Below are positions 6,818-14,708 of a stretch of 64,000 bases of DNA, piece after piece. The position numbers were made by a program, and so were the translations under genes. This DNA is from Tabrizicola_A sp965284335 (lineage in GTDB: Bacteria > Pseudomonadota > Alphaproteobacteria > Rhodobacterales > Rhodobacteraceae), in assembly GCF_965284335.1 (NCBI RefSeq), contig NZ_OZ260076.1; one strand, given 5' to 3'. Each line of letters opens with the position of its first letter. The stretch's first letter is position 1. Under the pieces are notes generated by a model. The model was not told the origin of the DNA. It made no database searches and was given only the letters and a program-made list of their open reading frames with translations.

Positions 6818-8410
6818 TCAGGCGGCGCTGCGCCCGATGGTGACCTGATTGCGACCCGCCGCCTTGGACCGCATCAAGGCGCGGTCGGCGCGGTCAACGA
6901 TATCGGTGACAGTTTCCAGATGCGCCGGCCTATCGCCATCTTCGGAAATCGCCAGCCCAATCGAGATGGTGACCGACAAAAACTGCCCATGACCAAGATC
7001 AAAGGGCTGGGCGGCCATAGCGGTGCAAAGACGTTCGGCAATGGCCCGCGCCTCGGGCAGAGAAAGATCGGGGGGGGCAAGATCGGGGGGGGCGAGGTTG
7101 GACAGGGTCGGGTTGGACAAGGCCTGATTGGCCTGGGCCAGATCGGCCGGGGCCATGTTGGGCAATGCGATCAAAAACTCCTCCCCGCCGATGCGGGCCA
7201 AGAGATCCCCCGCGCGCAGATTTGCGCGCAGCCGGGCGGCGACCTGAACCAAGACGGCATCACCGGCGCTGTGACCAAAGCGGTCATTCACTGATTTGAA
7301 CTGGTCGATATCCACCACCATGACGGCAAATCCGCTGCCCGTTGCCCGGGCGTTTTGGGCGATGGCCTGCATCTGGGCCAGACCATAGCGGCGGTTGTGC
7401 AAGCCTGTCAGCGGATCAATCATCGCCAGCCGCAACCCATCTTGCACCGAGGCGCGCTGGCGGTCGGCGGCGTGTTTCAAGGCCAAAAGCCGTTGCAATC
7501 GCAGGGTGATTTCCATTGGAACGGTGTCGGCATGCAGGATTTCATCGGCGCCAAGATCAAAGGCCATGGCCGCCGAGGCGGTGCTGTCGGCGCTGCGATA
7601 GATGGCAAAACTGGCATGGCGCGAGGCGCTGCGGCTGAGCAGATCGGACATCAGCCTCAACCCGCCGCCTTGCAAGGGCAAGTCATCTTCGATGACGTAA
7701 AGATCGGGCGCGGGGGCATCGGTGAGGGCGCTGGCCAGCGCCTCTTCGGCGGTCATGGTGATGATGCGCCCTGCGATCCGGCTCGAGAGGTTGCGGCGTA
7801 AAAACAGCGCCACCTCGGGCCGGTGCAGGATCAGGGCGACGGTGCTGGGGGGCAGGAAGGCGGCGGGCGGTTCCGCCATGCCATGGGGTTGGGCCATGCC
7901 GGAGGGTTGGGTTGTGCCAATGTCTTGCGCGAGGGCCGGGCCGGCGGGGACGGGCCGGGCAAGCCCAAAGCCAAGATCCGCCATGGCCTGCGCTGCGCCG
8001 AACCCGCTTGGCATGCCAGTTTCAAAGCCCGCCACCGTTTCATGCGCGCGGCGCAGGCTGCGTATGCGGGCCAGAAGGGTTTGGTCATCAATCGGTTTGA
8101 CCAAGAAATCATCGGCCCCGGCGCGAAACGCCTCAATCCTTGTGTCGGCCGATTGGCTGGCCGAAAACATCACCACCGGAACCCGCTGCGTGGCGGGGTC
8201 AGCGCGCAGCTGGCGCAACACCTCGGTGCCGGTCATGTCGGGCAGGGCATAGTCCAGCAAGATCAGATCAGGCGGGGTGGCGCGCGCCATCGCAAGGCAT
8301 GAGGCCCCATCTGCCGCCACCTCGGGCAGATAGCCCGCGGCGGTCAATTTGACCTTCATGACAATGCGGTTGGTGGCCACATCGTCGATAATCAACACCT
8401 TGCCGCCCAT
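6818..8410 (-). CDS. pleD: PleD-like response regulator diguanylate cyclase
   Basis: Makes cyclic di-GMP from two GTP. Receiver domain 1 (about residues 3-120) has Asp9/Asp10, phospho-acceptor Asp53 and Lys105. A second receiver-like domain (about 190-305) has lost most of these residues. The GGEEF domain follows (about 325-525) with GGEEF at 408-412 and an inhibitory RxxD site at 399-402. Right after GGEEF there is an extra tract (about 419-452) built of 5-residue units such as APPDL, encoded by imperfect 15-bp repeats; the linker at 165-182 has a second 15-bp expansion. The ATG starting MGGKVLIIDD is chosen; a TTG five codons upstream is possible. It stands alone and converges with the sensor gene. 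Confidence 0.9.
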   Translation of the reverse strand: MGGKVLIIDDVATNRIVMKVKLTAAGYLPEVAADGASCLAMARATPPDLILLDYALPDMTGTEVLRQLRADPATQRVPVVMFSASQSADTRIEAFRAGADDFLVKPIDDQTLLARIRSLRRAHETVAGFETGMPSGFGAAQAMADLGFGLARPVPAGPALAQDIGTTQPSGMAQPHGMAEPPAAFLPPSTVALILHRPEVALFLRRNLSSRIAGRIITMTAEEALASALTDAPAPDLYVIEDDLPLQGGGLRLMSDLLSRSASRHASFAIYRSADSTASAAMAFDLGADEILHADTVPMEITLRLQRLLALKHAADRQRASVQDGLRLAMIDPLTGLHNRRYGLAQMQAIAQNARATGSGFAVMVVDIDQFKSVNDRFGHSAGDAVLVQVAARLRANLRAGDLLARIGGEEFLIALPNMAPADLAQANQALSNPTLSNLAPPDLAPPDLSLPEARAIAERLCTAMAAQPFDLGHGQFLSVTISIGLAISEDGDRPAHLETVTDIVDRADRALMRSKAAGRNQVTIGRSAA

Positions 8411-8548
8411 GGCATGTTTACCCAAAGTTACAGAACCAATGTCACATTGCCGCAGAAGTGGTTAAGAAATCCTTTCCGAGCCTTTGGAAAACGGTCATTG
8501 ATCTGATCCAGATTGCTGAAATATGTGGGTAAACTTGGGGAAAACGCC

Positions 8549-8830
8549 ATGATTGGGCAAGAAACCGCCGAAATGCTGGCGTTGCAGGCGCTGGGCTGGC
8601 TTTTGGGGCAGCCGGAGGAGTTGGGCGGGTTTCTGGCTGCCTCGGGTGCTGCGACCGATGATCTGGCCCGGCTTGCGCGCGATCCGCTGTTTCTGGCCGC
8701 TTTGGTGGATTATCTCTTGGAAACCGATGCACGGGTTTTGGCCTGCACCTCTGATCTGGGCCTGCCGCCCACCGCGCTGGGCGAGGCGCGTCAGGGCCTG
8801 CCGGGCGGGCGTGATCCGCATTGGACCTGA
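8549..8830 (+). CDS. DUF3572 family protein
   Basis: A 93-aa soluble, helical protein of the DUF3572 family, found mainly in alphaproteobacteria with no known function. The family core is the stretch AEMLALQALGWLL followed by DDLARLARDPLFLAALVDYLL. The ATG beginning MIGQETAEM has GGGGA eight bases upstream; the longer frame from 8513 adds non-conserved residues. It lies between the divergent PleD-like gene and a HAD phosphatase 90 bp downstream on the same strand, and could share a transcript with the latter. Confidence 0.82.
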   Translation: MIGQETAEMLALQALGWLLGQPEELGGFLAASGAATDDLARLARDPLFLAALVDYLLETDARVLACTSDLGLPPTALGEARQGLPGGRDPHWT

Positions 8831-8919
8831 GGGCGAGACTTCCCTGACCACCCGCCTGACCACGCACCGTTACCATGAACTGGGACCATGAACCTATGCC
8901 CATAACAAGGACCGACCCG

Positions 8920-9615
8920 ATGATTGACGCCGCGATTTTCGACAAGGATGGCACGCTGTTTGACTTTCGCGCCACATGGGGCGGCTGGACGGCGCGGGCG
9001 ATTGACCAATTGGCGGGTTTTGGGGCGGATCGGGCCGGGTTGGCTCGGCGCTTGGGCTATGATGTGGCGGCGGCGGCCTTCGCCAAGGATAGCCCGGTGA
9101 TTGCGTCAACAACGCCGGAACTGGTTGATATTATGCATGAATTTGTGCCGGACATGGGCAAGGGTCAGCTTTTGGACATTTTGTCGGATCTGTCCGAGGA
9201 GGCCCCGCAGGCCGAGGCCGCCCCTTTGCGTTTGGTGTTTGAGGGCTTGCGCGCGCGGGGGCTGAAACTGGGTCTGGCCACCAATGACACCGAGGCCCCG
9301 GCGCGGGCGCATCTGGCGGGGGCGGGGGTGTTGGAGTTGTTTGATTTCGTGGCCGGATGCGATTCGGGCTGGGGGGGCAAACCTGCTCCGGGCCAGCTTT
9401 TGGCCTTTGCCGCGCGTGTGGGGGTGGACCCTGCGCGTGCGGTGATGGTGGGCGACAGTTTGCACGATCTGCACGCAGGACGGGCGGCGGGGATGAGATG
9501 CGTCGCGGTGCTGACGGGCATTGCTGAGGCGCATGAGTTGGCCCCCCATGCCGATGTGGTTTTGCCCGATATCAGCCATCTGGCGGCATGGATCGACGCG
9601 CAATCAGGGCGCTAA
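8920..9615 (+). CDS. HAD-family hydrolase, phosphoglycolate phosphatase-like
   Basis: Haloacid-dehalogenase-type phosphatase of 231 aa. Motif I is FDKDGTLFD, with Asp8 as nucleophile and Asp10 as acid/base. Motif II is LATNDTEAP, motif III is the Lys in GGKPAPGQ, and motif IV is MVGDSLHDLHAG. The helical cap after motif I puts it in the same subgroup as phosphoglycolate phosphatase (Gph), but the true substrate is open. I chose the ATG directly before the motif I strand, with AAGGA upstream; ATGs at 8875 and 8896 would add unconserved residues. Confidence 0.87.
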   Translation: MIDAAIFDKDGTLFDFRATWGGWTARAIDQLAGFGADRAGLARRLGYDVAAAAFAKDSPVIASTTPELVDIMHEFVPDMGKGQLLDILSDLSEEAPQAEAAPLRLVFEGLRARGLKLGLATNDTEAPARAHLAGAGVLELFDFVAGCDSGWGGKPAPGQLLAFAARVGVDPARAVMVGDSLHDLHAGRAAGMRCVAVLTGIAEAHELAPHADVVLPDISHLAAWIDAQSGR

Positions 9616-9729
9616 TCGCGGGGCCACCCAAAAACGACAGAATGTGTCGGTAATCTGGTTCGCGGACCCCAAGGCTTTCGTCCATCTTGGCCAAAAGCCC
9701 AAGGACGGGCCGTCAGGATGGAGCCGAAG

Positions 9730-11292
9730 ATGACCGATGACACCGCAGCACGCAAGCGCAGCCGGGCCGGGGGCCGGGCGGGCAATAAGATTCGTGCAGG
9801 CTCGGCCGTCATTGACCAGATGCCTTGGCGGATTCCCGTCAACCCGGACCGCCCGGTGGAACCTTTGGACGCCGATGGGGTTCAGGCCATTCACAAGGGC
9901 ACGATGCGCATTCTGCGCGATATCGGGATCGAGTTTCTCAACCCCGAGGCGGTGGCACTGCTGAAAGAGGCCGGCTGCATCGTGAACGGCACCAATGTGC
10001 GCATGGACGAAGATTTCGTCATGGAAATGCTGAGCCATGCACCGGAAAGTTTCACCATCACCCCGCGCAACCCTGAGCGCGAGGTGATCATGGGCGGCAA
10101 GCATATGCTGTTCGTCAACGTCTCATCGCCGCCCAATGCTTGGGACATGGAGCGCGGCAAACGGTCAGGCGATTTTGAGACGTTCAAGGAATTTATGAAG
10201 CTGACGCAGTATTTTAACTGCATTCATATTGCGGGTGGCTATCCGGTGGAGCCGGTGGATATTCACGCCTCGGTCCGGCATTTGGATTGTCTGTATGAAA
10301 AGCTGGTGCTGACCGACAAGGTTTGCCACGCCTATTCGTTGGGCGCGGAACGGGTTGAGGATGTGATGGAGATGGTCCGCATTGCGGGCGGTCTCAGCCA
10401 TGACGAATTTGCGGCCAAGCCGCGGATGTATACCAATATCAACTCGGTTTCGCCCTTGAAGCATGACTTCCCGATGCTGGACGGCGCGATGCGTCTGGCG
10501 CGGCGGGGCCAGCCGGTGATCATCACGCCCTTTACGCTGGCGGGTGCTATGGCGCCGGTCACCATGTCGGGGGCGGTGACGCTGTCGATGGCCGAGGGGC
10601 TCGCGGCGGCGGCGCTTTTGCAATATGTCAATCCCGGCTGCCCGATTGCGCTGGGGACATTCACCAGTAACGTCGATATGAAATCGGGCGCGCCGGCCTT
10701 TGGCACGCCGGAATACATGCGCGCAACGCAAATGACCGGCCAGATGGTGCGCCATTACAAGGTGCCCTTGCGGTCCTCGGGCGTGTGTGCGGCGAATGTG
10801 CCGGATGGGCAGGCGATGTGGGAGACCTCGAACAGCCTGTGGGCGGCGGTGCAGAGCCGGACGAACATGGTCTATCACGCGGCGGGCTGGCTGGAGGGTG
10901 GGCTGATCGCGTCCCCTGAGAAGTTCATCATGGATTGCGAAGTTCTCCAGATGATCCAGCGCTATTATGAAGAGCCGATTTGGGCCACCACCGAGGATGA
11001 CATCGCGATTGATGCCATTCGCGAGGTGGGGGCAGGCGGGCATTACTTTGGCTGCCAGCACACGCAGGACCGCTATCAAAGCGCGTTTTATCAGCCCTTT
11101 GTCAGCGATTGGCGGAATTATGAGGCGTGGCAAGCCGATGGTGCGCTCTGGACGCCTGAGCGGGCGCATCGGATCTACAAGCAGATCATGGCCGAGTTTG
11201 AAGCGCCGGAGATGAACGGCGATCATCAGGAAGAGCTGAAACGCTTTGTCGCCAAGCGCAAGCAAGAGGGCGGGGCGCCGACCGATTTCTGA
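9730..11292 (+). CDS. MttB-superfamily (trimethylamine/betaine-type) methyltransferase
   Basis: A 520-aa member of the MttB superfamily, whose founding enzyme moves a methyl group from trimethylamine to a corrinoid protein. Members without pyrrolysine, such as MtgB (glycine betaine), act on quaternary amines. This gene has no in-frame amber codon, so it belongs to the non-pyrrolysine branch. The N-terminus is basic and Arg/Gly-rich (RKRSRAGGRAGN), a common feature of rhodobacterial copies. The core includes RILRDIGIEFLNPEA and RGQPVIITPFTLAGAMAPVTMSGA. No corrinoid protein or corrinoid:THF methyltransferase lies nearby, so the substrate is unknown. ATG at 9730 has GGAG six bases upstream; ATG at 9718 is an alternative. 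Confidence 0.88.
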   Translation: MTDDTAARKRSRAGGRAGNKIRAGSAVIDQMPWRIPVNPDRPVEPLDADGVQAIHKGTMRILRDIGIEFLNPEAVALLKEAGCIVNGTNVRMDEDFVMEMLSHAPESFTITPRNPEREVIMGGKHMLFVNVSSPPNAWDMERGKRSGDFETFKEFMKLTQYFNCIHIAGGYPVEPVDIHASVRHLDCLYEKLVLTDKVCHAYSLGAERVEDVMEMVRIAGGLSHDEFAAKPRMYTNINSVSPLKHDFPMLDGAMRLARRGQPVIITPFTLAGAMAPVTMSGAVTLSMAEGLAAAALLQYVNPGCPIALGTFTSNVDMKSGAPAFGTPEYMRATQMTGQMVRHYKVPLRSSGVCAANVPDGQAMWETSNSLWAAVQSRTNMVYHAAGWLEGGLIASPEKFIMDCEVLQMIQRYYEEPIWATTEDDIAIDAIREVGAGGHYFGCQHTQDRYQSAFYQPFVSDWRNYEAWQADGALWTPERAHRIYKQIMAEFEAPEMNGDHQEELKRFVAKRKQEGGAPTDF

Positions 11293-11298
11293 CCGGCC

Positions 11299-11355
11299 CT
11301 CCTCGGGCGCCTTCGGCTTCTCGTCGGGGGCGTCACGACGCGCGACGACGAGGAG
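11299..11355. repeat. CTCCTCG...CGAGGAG intergenic palindrome, probable terminator
   Basis: An imperfect inverted repeat fills the gap between two convergent genes: CTCCTCG at 11299-11305 pairs with CGAGGAG at 11349-11355, with internal CTTCGGCTTCTCGTCG and CGACGACGAG segments. A very similar element follows the 5-formyl-THF cyclo-ligase gene (32202-32265), and a shorter relative follows the RraB-family gene (27414-27444). It probably ends transcription from both sides. Confidence 0.6.
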
Positions 11356-12498
11356 TTAGCGTTTGAACCGCTCGGCCGCTTGCACCAAAAGCCCGGCGGC
11401 CAGCCCCCAGAAGGCTGCGCCGATGCCAAAGGCTGTCACGCCGCTGGCGGTGACCACAAGCGTCACCGTGGCGGCAAAGCGGGTGTCGGGGGCGGCAAAG
11501 GCCCCGGCAAGCGCGCCCATCAGGGGACCCAACAGCGCCAAGGCCACCAGCGCCACCATCAGCGCAGGCGGCAGCGCGGACAGGAGCGTCAGAATGGCCG
11601 GGCTGCAAAGCCCAAGCGCGGCCCAGAACCCCGCATAGACCACCCCCGCCTTCCAGCGCTGGCCCGGATCGGGGTGGGTGTCTGGCCCCATGCAGATGGC
11701 CGCCGTAATGGCCGCCATTGAGGTGGTATGGGCGCCGAAAAGTCCTGAAAGCGCTGACAAAAGCCCGGTTGTGACCAAGCCTGCGCGCACCGGGGGCGCA
11801 TAGCCATGGGCGCGCAGGGTGGCAAAGCCGGGCAGGTTTTGCGAGGCCATGGTGACAAGGTAAAGTGGCAGGCCAAGGCCCAAAAGCACATCAAGCCGCA
11901 GGTCAGGGGCGATGAGGCTGAGGCTTGGCGCGGGCAGGTCCAAGGCGGGCAGCGTGGCAGGCCCAAAGCCGAAGGCCAGCACCACGCCAAGGGCCAAGGC
12001 GGTCAACACGGCCAGTGCCGGGTTTTTCAGCCGCACCAGCGCAAAGACCGCAATCATTGGCAGGACAAAGCCCGGCAAGGCTTGGGCAGCCCCTGCGCCT
12101 TTGAGGCAAAAGGGCAAGAGCACGCCTGCCAACATGCCTGCGGCGACGCCATCGGGGATCATCGCGACGGCCCGGCCCAAGGGGCGAATGGCCCCGGTCA
12201 GCGCAATCAAAAGCCCCGCCAGCACAAAGGCCCCCACCGCCTGTGCCAAGGTGACGCCTTGGGTGGCGGCGATCAGCGCCGCTCCGGGGGTGGACCAGGC
12301 AAGGACCACGGGCACTTTGGTGGTGACCGACAAAAGCGCCGATCCGGCCGCCTTGGCCAGACAGACCGCCAAGACCCAGCTGGCGGTTTGCGTCTCGGTC
12401 GCCCCAAGCGCTGTAGCCGCCGACAAAACCAGCGCGATGGTCGAGCCATAGCCGACCAGCGCGGCCACCAGCGCCGAAGACATCAGTGAGGCCCGCAT
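11356..12498 (-). CDS. benE: BenE-family benzoate/proton symporter-like transporter
   Basis: A 380-aa, very hydrophobic protein with about 11-12 predicted transmembrane helices, belonging to the BenE family (benzoate:H+ symport in Acinetobacter). Family-like segments include TPGAALIAATQG near the N-terminus and FGAHTTSMAAITAAICMG in the second half. No benzoate-degradation genes lie in the window, so the actual substrate is uncertain. The start ATG has GGGAG six bases upstream; a longer form from 12525 is possible but has no such site. It converges with the MttB-type gene and is followed upstream by the CcsR array on the same strand. Confidence 0.85.
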   Translation of the reverse strand: MRASLMSSALVAALVGYGSTIALVLSAATALGATETQTASWVLAVCLAKAAGSALLSVTTKVPVVLAWSTPGAALIAATQGVTLAQAVGAFVLAGLLIALTGAIRPLGRAVAMIPDGVAAGMLAGVLLPFCLKGAGAAQALPGFVLPMIAVFALVRLKNPALAVLTALALGVVLAFGFGPATLPALDLPAPSLSLIAPDLRLDVLLGLGLPLYLVTMASQNLPGFATLRAHGYAPPVRAGLVTTGLLSALSGLFGAHTTSMAAITAAICMGPDTHPDPGQRWKAGVVYAGFWAALGLCSPAILTLLSALPPALMVALVALALLGPLMGALAGAFAAPDTRFAATVTLVVTASGVTAFGIGAAFWGLAAGLLVQAAERFKR

Positions 12499-12572
12499 CA
12501 AATACTCCCAAACGGCCAAAGCCATGGGCTGCGACTATCGCGGCGCGGGATGGGGGATGCAAGCGGGTGTGG

Positions 12573-12621
12573 GGGAAAGGAAAAGGCGGCGACCCCGAGG
12601 GAGGAGGAGAGGGGTCGCCGC
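12573..12621 (-). terminator. probable terminator of the DUF1127-CcsR transcript
   Basis: The perfect 11-bp hairpin 12586-12621 is followed on the minus strand by CTTTTCCTTTCCCCC (12573-12585). It is the last hairpin of the array before benE, so it is the natural transcript end. Confidence 0.6.
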
Positions 12622-12650
12622 AAATCCATTGGCCCGGGAGGAGGTGGGCC
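12586..12650 (-). ncRNA. ccsR4: CcsR-type small RNA, copy 4 (two hairpins)
   Basis: Last unit of the array. Hairpin one (12631-12650) has a 5-bp GGCCC stem. Hairpin two (12586-12621) has a perfect 11-bp stem and a 14-base loop. On the RNA strand the loops read as CCTCCTCCC-type pyrimidine runs (plus strand GAGGGAGGAGGAGA). The second hairpin is followed on the minus strand by CTTTTCCTTT, so it probably also ends the whole transcript. The loop sequence matches the signature described for CcsR RNAs of Rhodobacter sphaeroides and the wider 'cuckoo' RNA family. Confidence 0.82.
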
Positions 12651-12661
12651 GCAGGAGTAAC

Positions 12662-12731
12662 TGGCGGGGTTCAGGGAGGAGAACCGCCGCCCAACTGGCT
12701 GGCCCAAGGGAGGAGGGGGAGGGCCCGTCAG
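12662..12731 (-). ncRNA. ccsR3: CcsR-type small RNA, copy 3 (two hairpins)
   Basis: Two hairpins: 12695-12731 (5-bp GGCCC stem extended by five more pairs after one mismatch, 15-base loop) and 12662-12688 (GGTTC stem extended past a two-base bulge, 8-base loop AGGGAGGA on the plus strand). Both loops expose the pyrimidine-rich anti-purine sequence on the RNA. This copy is the most diverged of the four, mainly in the second hairpin. Confidence 0.78.
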
Positions 12732-12751
12732 CGATCGTCTTTATGTCGGGT

Positions 12752-12826
12752 GCGGCACCCCCGAGGGAGGAGGAGAGGGGGTGCCGCTGATCCGATCGGC
12801 CCGAGGGAGGAGGAGAGGGCCGGTCG
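12752..12826 (-). ncRNA. ccsR2: CcsR-type small RNA, copy 2 (two hairpins)
   Basis: Two strong hairpins only six bases apart: 12793-12826 (ten pairs including one G-U) and 12752-12787 (11 perfect pairs, GCGGCACCCCC). Both have the identical 14-base loop GAGGGAGGAGGAGA on the plus strand, that is TCTCCTCCTCCCTC in the RNA sense. Stem sequences differ while loops are conserved, which shows selection on an exposed loop. Confidence 0.85.
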
Positions 12827-12842
12827 AAGGGAAAAGATTGGC

Positions 12843-12909
12843 AGCGGCACCGGGCAGGAGGATCGGCGCCGCCGCGCCTTGAGAGGGGCCCTAAGGGAGG
12901 GCGGGCCCC
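12843..12909 (-). ncRNA. ccsR1: CcsR-type small RNA, copy 1 (two hairpins)
   Basis: First unit, starting eight bases after the stop codon of the DUF1127 gene. Hairpin one is 12885-12909 (7-bp GGGGCCC stem, loop TAAGGGAGGGC on the plus strand). Hairpin two is 12843-12873 (ten pairs with two G-U, loop GGCAGGAGGAT). In R. sphaeroides these RNAs are cut from the DUF1127 mRNA. The close spacing here fits the same maturation. Confidence 0.8.
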
Positions 12910-12917
12910 GTCAGGGA

Positions 12918-13136
12918 TTACTTGCCGTAAGCCGCATCCTTGGCGACGGCGGAAATCATCGAACGGTGCAGGCCAAGATCGCTGAGATCGCGGTCAGACA
13001 GGGCGTTCAGTTCCTTCAGGGTCTGCAGATAGACGCGACGACGCTGGGCCATCAGCTGCAAGCTTTGCAGCGGGTGAGCGATCAGGTCGCGCAGCGGCGA
13101 GACATCCGAACGGGTGGTGGTATTCATATATGCCAT
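12918..13136 (-). CDS. ccaF1: DUF1127 small protein, CcaF1-type RNA-binding factor
   Basis: A 72-aa, basic protein of the DUF1127 family. Its C-terminal half (LKELNALSDRDLSDLGLHRSMI) is the diagnostic motif. The R. sphaeroides homologue CcaF1 (RSP_6037) is known to bind RNA and help mature the CcsR small RNAs that follow it. The same order is seen here: gene first, then eight CcsR hairpins on the same strand. The ATG starting MAYMNTTTRS has GAGG five bases upstream; the frame is open further upstream but that part is the 5' leader. A candidate RpoH-type promoter lies about 90-115 bp upstream. Confidence 0.9.
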   Translation of the reverse strand: MAYMNTTTRSDVSPLRDLIAHPLQSLQLMAQRRRVYLQTLKELNALSDRDLSDLGLHRSMISAVAKDAAYGK

Positions 13137-13221
13137 GACGGCCTCAATTCCTTTGGTCCGAACTGGTGCTGCTGCGACGTGCAGCGGGTGTTTGGCTTCG
13201 TTCGGTTTTTCTGTTAGCACA

Positions 13222-13250
13222 AACATGGCGTATATGCTGCAGTTGCACAA
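13222..13250 (-). promoter_or_regulatory. candidate heat-shock-type (RpoH) promoter of DUF1127-CcsR
   Basis: On the minus strand TTGTGC (13250-13245), a 16-base spacer and CCATGTT (13228-13222) resemble the RpoH pattern (TTG...CCCATNT-like -10). In R. sphaeroides the equivalent operon is driven by RpoHI/RpoHII. The -35 match is only partial. Confidence 0.4.
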
Positions 13251-13444
13251 TGGGCCGTTGGCGCAATGCTGCCATGCAGCATGCGCATGACTTGCGGCCT
13301 TGAAATTGTCATAGTTAACAAGCGCTTCGCTTAATTTTTGAGCAAATGGTCAACGCGCTCTTGTCCTTTGCTGCAAAGCGCACAACTCTGCTTAAGGCTT
13401 GGGCGGCATGTGAAGATGCGGCGTTGAAATCTGGGGGCGAAATC

Positions 13445-14557
13445 ATGGCAGCGGGGGTGGAAATGGATCTGGCAGCGGTGAAGCGGGTGCTGGCGGGTGT
13501 GGCCTGTCCGGGCGGCGGTGATCTGGTGAGTCGCGATCTGGTGCGGGCTTTGTCGGTTGAGGCGGGTGCTGTGCGCTTTGTGATTGAGGCGGCAACGCCG
13601 GAGGAGGCGCGGGCTTTGGCCCCGGTGCAGGCGGCGGCGGAGGCGGCGCTGCGCGCGGCGGGGGCCACGGCGGTGCAGATCGTGATGACGGCGCATGGCC
13701 CGGCCGCCAAAGCCCCGCCGCGCCCGCCTGCGGCGGCCGAGGGCCAGCCGCCCAGCCTGAAGATCGGCCAGCATCCGACGCCGCATCAGGGCGGGCCGCA
13801 GCCGATTGCGGGGATTGCCAATATTATTGTCGTGGGGTCGGGCAAGGGGGGCGTGGGCAAATCCACCGTCTCGTCAAACCTTGCCGTTGCCTTGGCGCGG
13901 CAGGGTCGGCGGGTGGGGTTGCTGGACGCCGATATTTATGGCCCAAGCCAGCCGCGCATGATGGGGGTGTCAAAGCGCCCCGCCTCGCCTGATGGCAAGC
14001 TGATTGAGCCGGTGCATGCCCATGGTGTGACCATGATGTCTTTGGGCCTGATGCTGAAGGAAGATGAGGCGGTGGTCTGGCGTGGCCCGATGATCATGGG
14101 GGCCTTGCAGCAGCTGTTGGGGCAGGTCTTGTGGGGTGAGTTGGATGTCTTGGTCATCGATCTGCCGCCGGGGACGGGGGATATTCAGCTGACGCTGGGC
14201 CAGCGCACCAAGCTGGCGGGGGCGGTGGTGGTGTCGACGCCGCAGGATGTGGCGATGCTGGATGCGAAAAAGGCGATCGACATGTTCCAAAAGCTGAAAA
14301 CCCCGATCTTGGGGCTGATCGAGAATATGTCGACCTATGTGTGCCCGAACTGCGGCCATGAGGAGCATTTGTTCGGCCATGGCGGCGTGGCGGCGGAGGC
14401 CAAGCGTTTGGGCGTGCCCTTGCTTGGCGAATTGCCCTTGTCTTTGGAGGTGCGTTTGGCGGGGGATGCGGGCCGGCCCGTGGCCGCCGAGGATGGCCCG
14501 GCCTCTGAGGCCTATGCGCGCATCGCCAAGGCGCTGATTGCGCAGGGCGTGGCCTAG
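13445..14557 (+). CDS. mrp: Mrp/NBP35-type P-loop ATPase, iron-sulfur cluster carrier
   Basis: ApbC/Mrp-family ATPase that carries and delivers Fe-S clusters in the cytoplasm. The N-terminal MIP18/DUF59-like domain covers about residues 1-85, a proline-rich linker follows, and then the ParA-type domain begins. That domain holds the deviant Walker A GSGKGGVGKST (about 130-140), DADIYGPSQP (switch I), DLPPGTGD (Walker B) and the cluster-binding pair in YVCPNCGHEEH (about 297-304). Length 370 aa is normal. ATG at 13445 follows a GGGGG run; an ATG six codons later is possible. A hairpin with a T-run follows (14613-14634), separating it from the cell-division cluster. Confidence 0.93.
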   Translation: MAAGVEMDLAAVKRVLAGVACPGGGDLVSRDLVRALSVEAGAVRFVIEAATPEEARALAPVQAAAEAALRAAGATAVQIVMTAHGPAAKAPPRPPAAAEGQPPSLKIGQHPTPHQGGPQPIAGIANIIVVGSGKGGVGKSTVSSNLAVALARQGRRVGLLDADIYGPSQPRMMGVSKRPASPDGKLIEPVHAHGVTMMSLGLMLKEDEAVVWRGPMIMGALQQLLGQVLWGELDVLVIDLPPGTGDIQLTLGQRTKLAGAVVVSTPQDVAMLDAKKAIDMFQKLKTPILGLIENMSTYVCPNCGHEEHLFGHGGVAAEAKRLGVPLLGELPLSLEVRLAGDAGRPVAAEDGPASEAYARIAKALIAQGVA

Positions 14558-14593
14558 GGCAAAAGCGGCGGTCTGAGGACCGAATCACTTTCA

Positions 14594-14618
14594 TGGGAAA
14601 TCACGGGAAAACGGGGGC
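14594..14618. promoter_or_regulatory. weak MraZ-box-like array, overlaps a terminator
   Basis: TGGGA-N5-CGGGA-N5-GGGGC with 10-bp period. The last unit falls inside a hairpin (GGGGCA atc TGCCCC, then TGTTTTG, 14614-14634) that looks like the terminator of the upstream mrp gene. This copy is the weakest of three and may be chance. Confidence 0.3.
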
Positions 14619-14634
14619 AATCTGCCCCTGTTTT
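14613..14634 (+). terminator. probable terminator of mrp
   Basis: Stem GGGGCA/TGCCCC with a 3-base loop, followed by TGTTTTGCATTTT, 56 bp after the mrp stop codon. Confidence 0.6.
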
Positions 14635-14708
14635 GCATTTTGGCGCGTTTGGCCTGCAGCATGTTCTTGATATGTTCAAGATATCGTCAGATCGGCTGAA
14701 AAAAATTT

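Noticed and set aside
9730..11292. Pyrrolysine-containing MttB
   Set aside because: There is no in-frame TAG in the gene and no pyl genes in the window.
12573..12909. CRISPR-like array (repeated GAGGGAGGAGGAGA)
   Set aside because: The repeated motif is the loop of hairpins whose stems pair; spacing is uneven and short, spacers are not unique 30-40-mers, and no cas genes are present.
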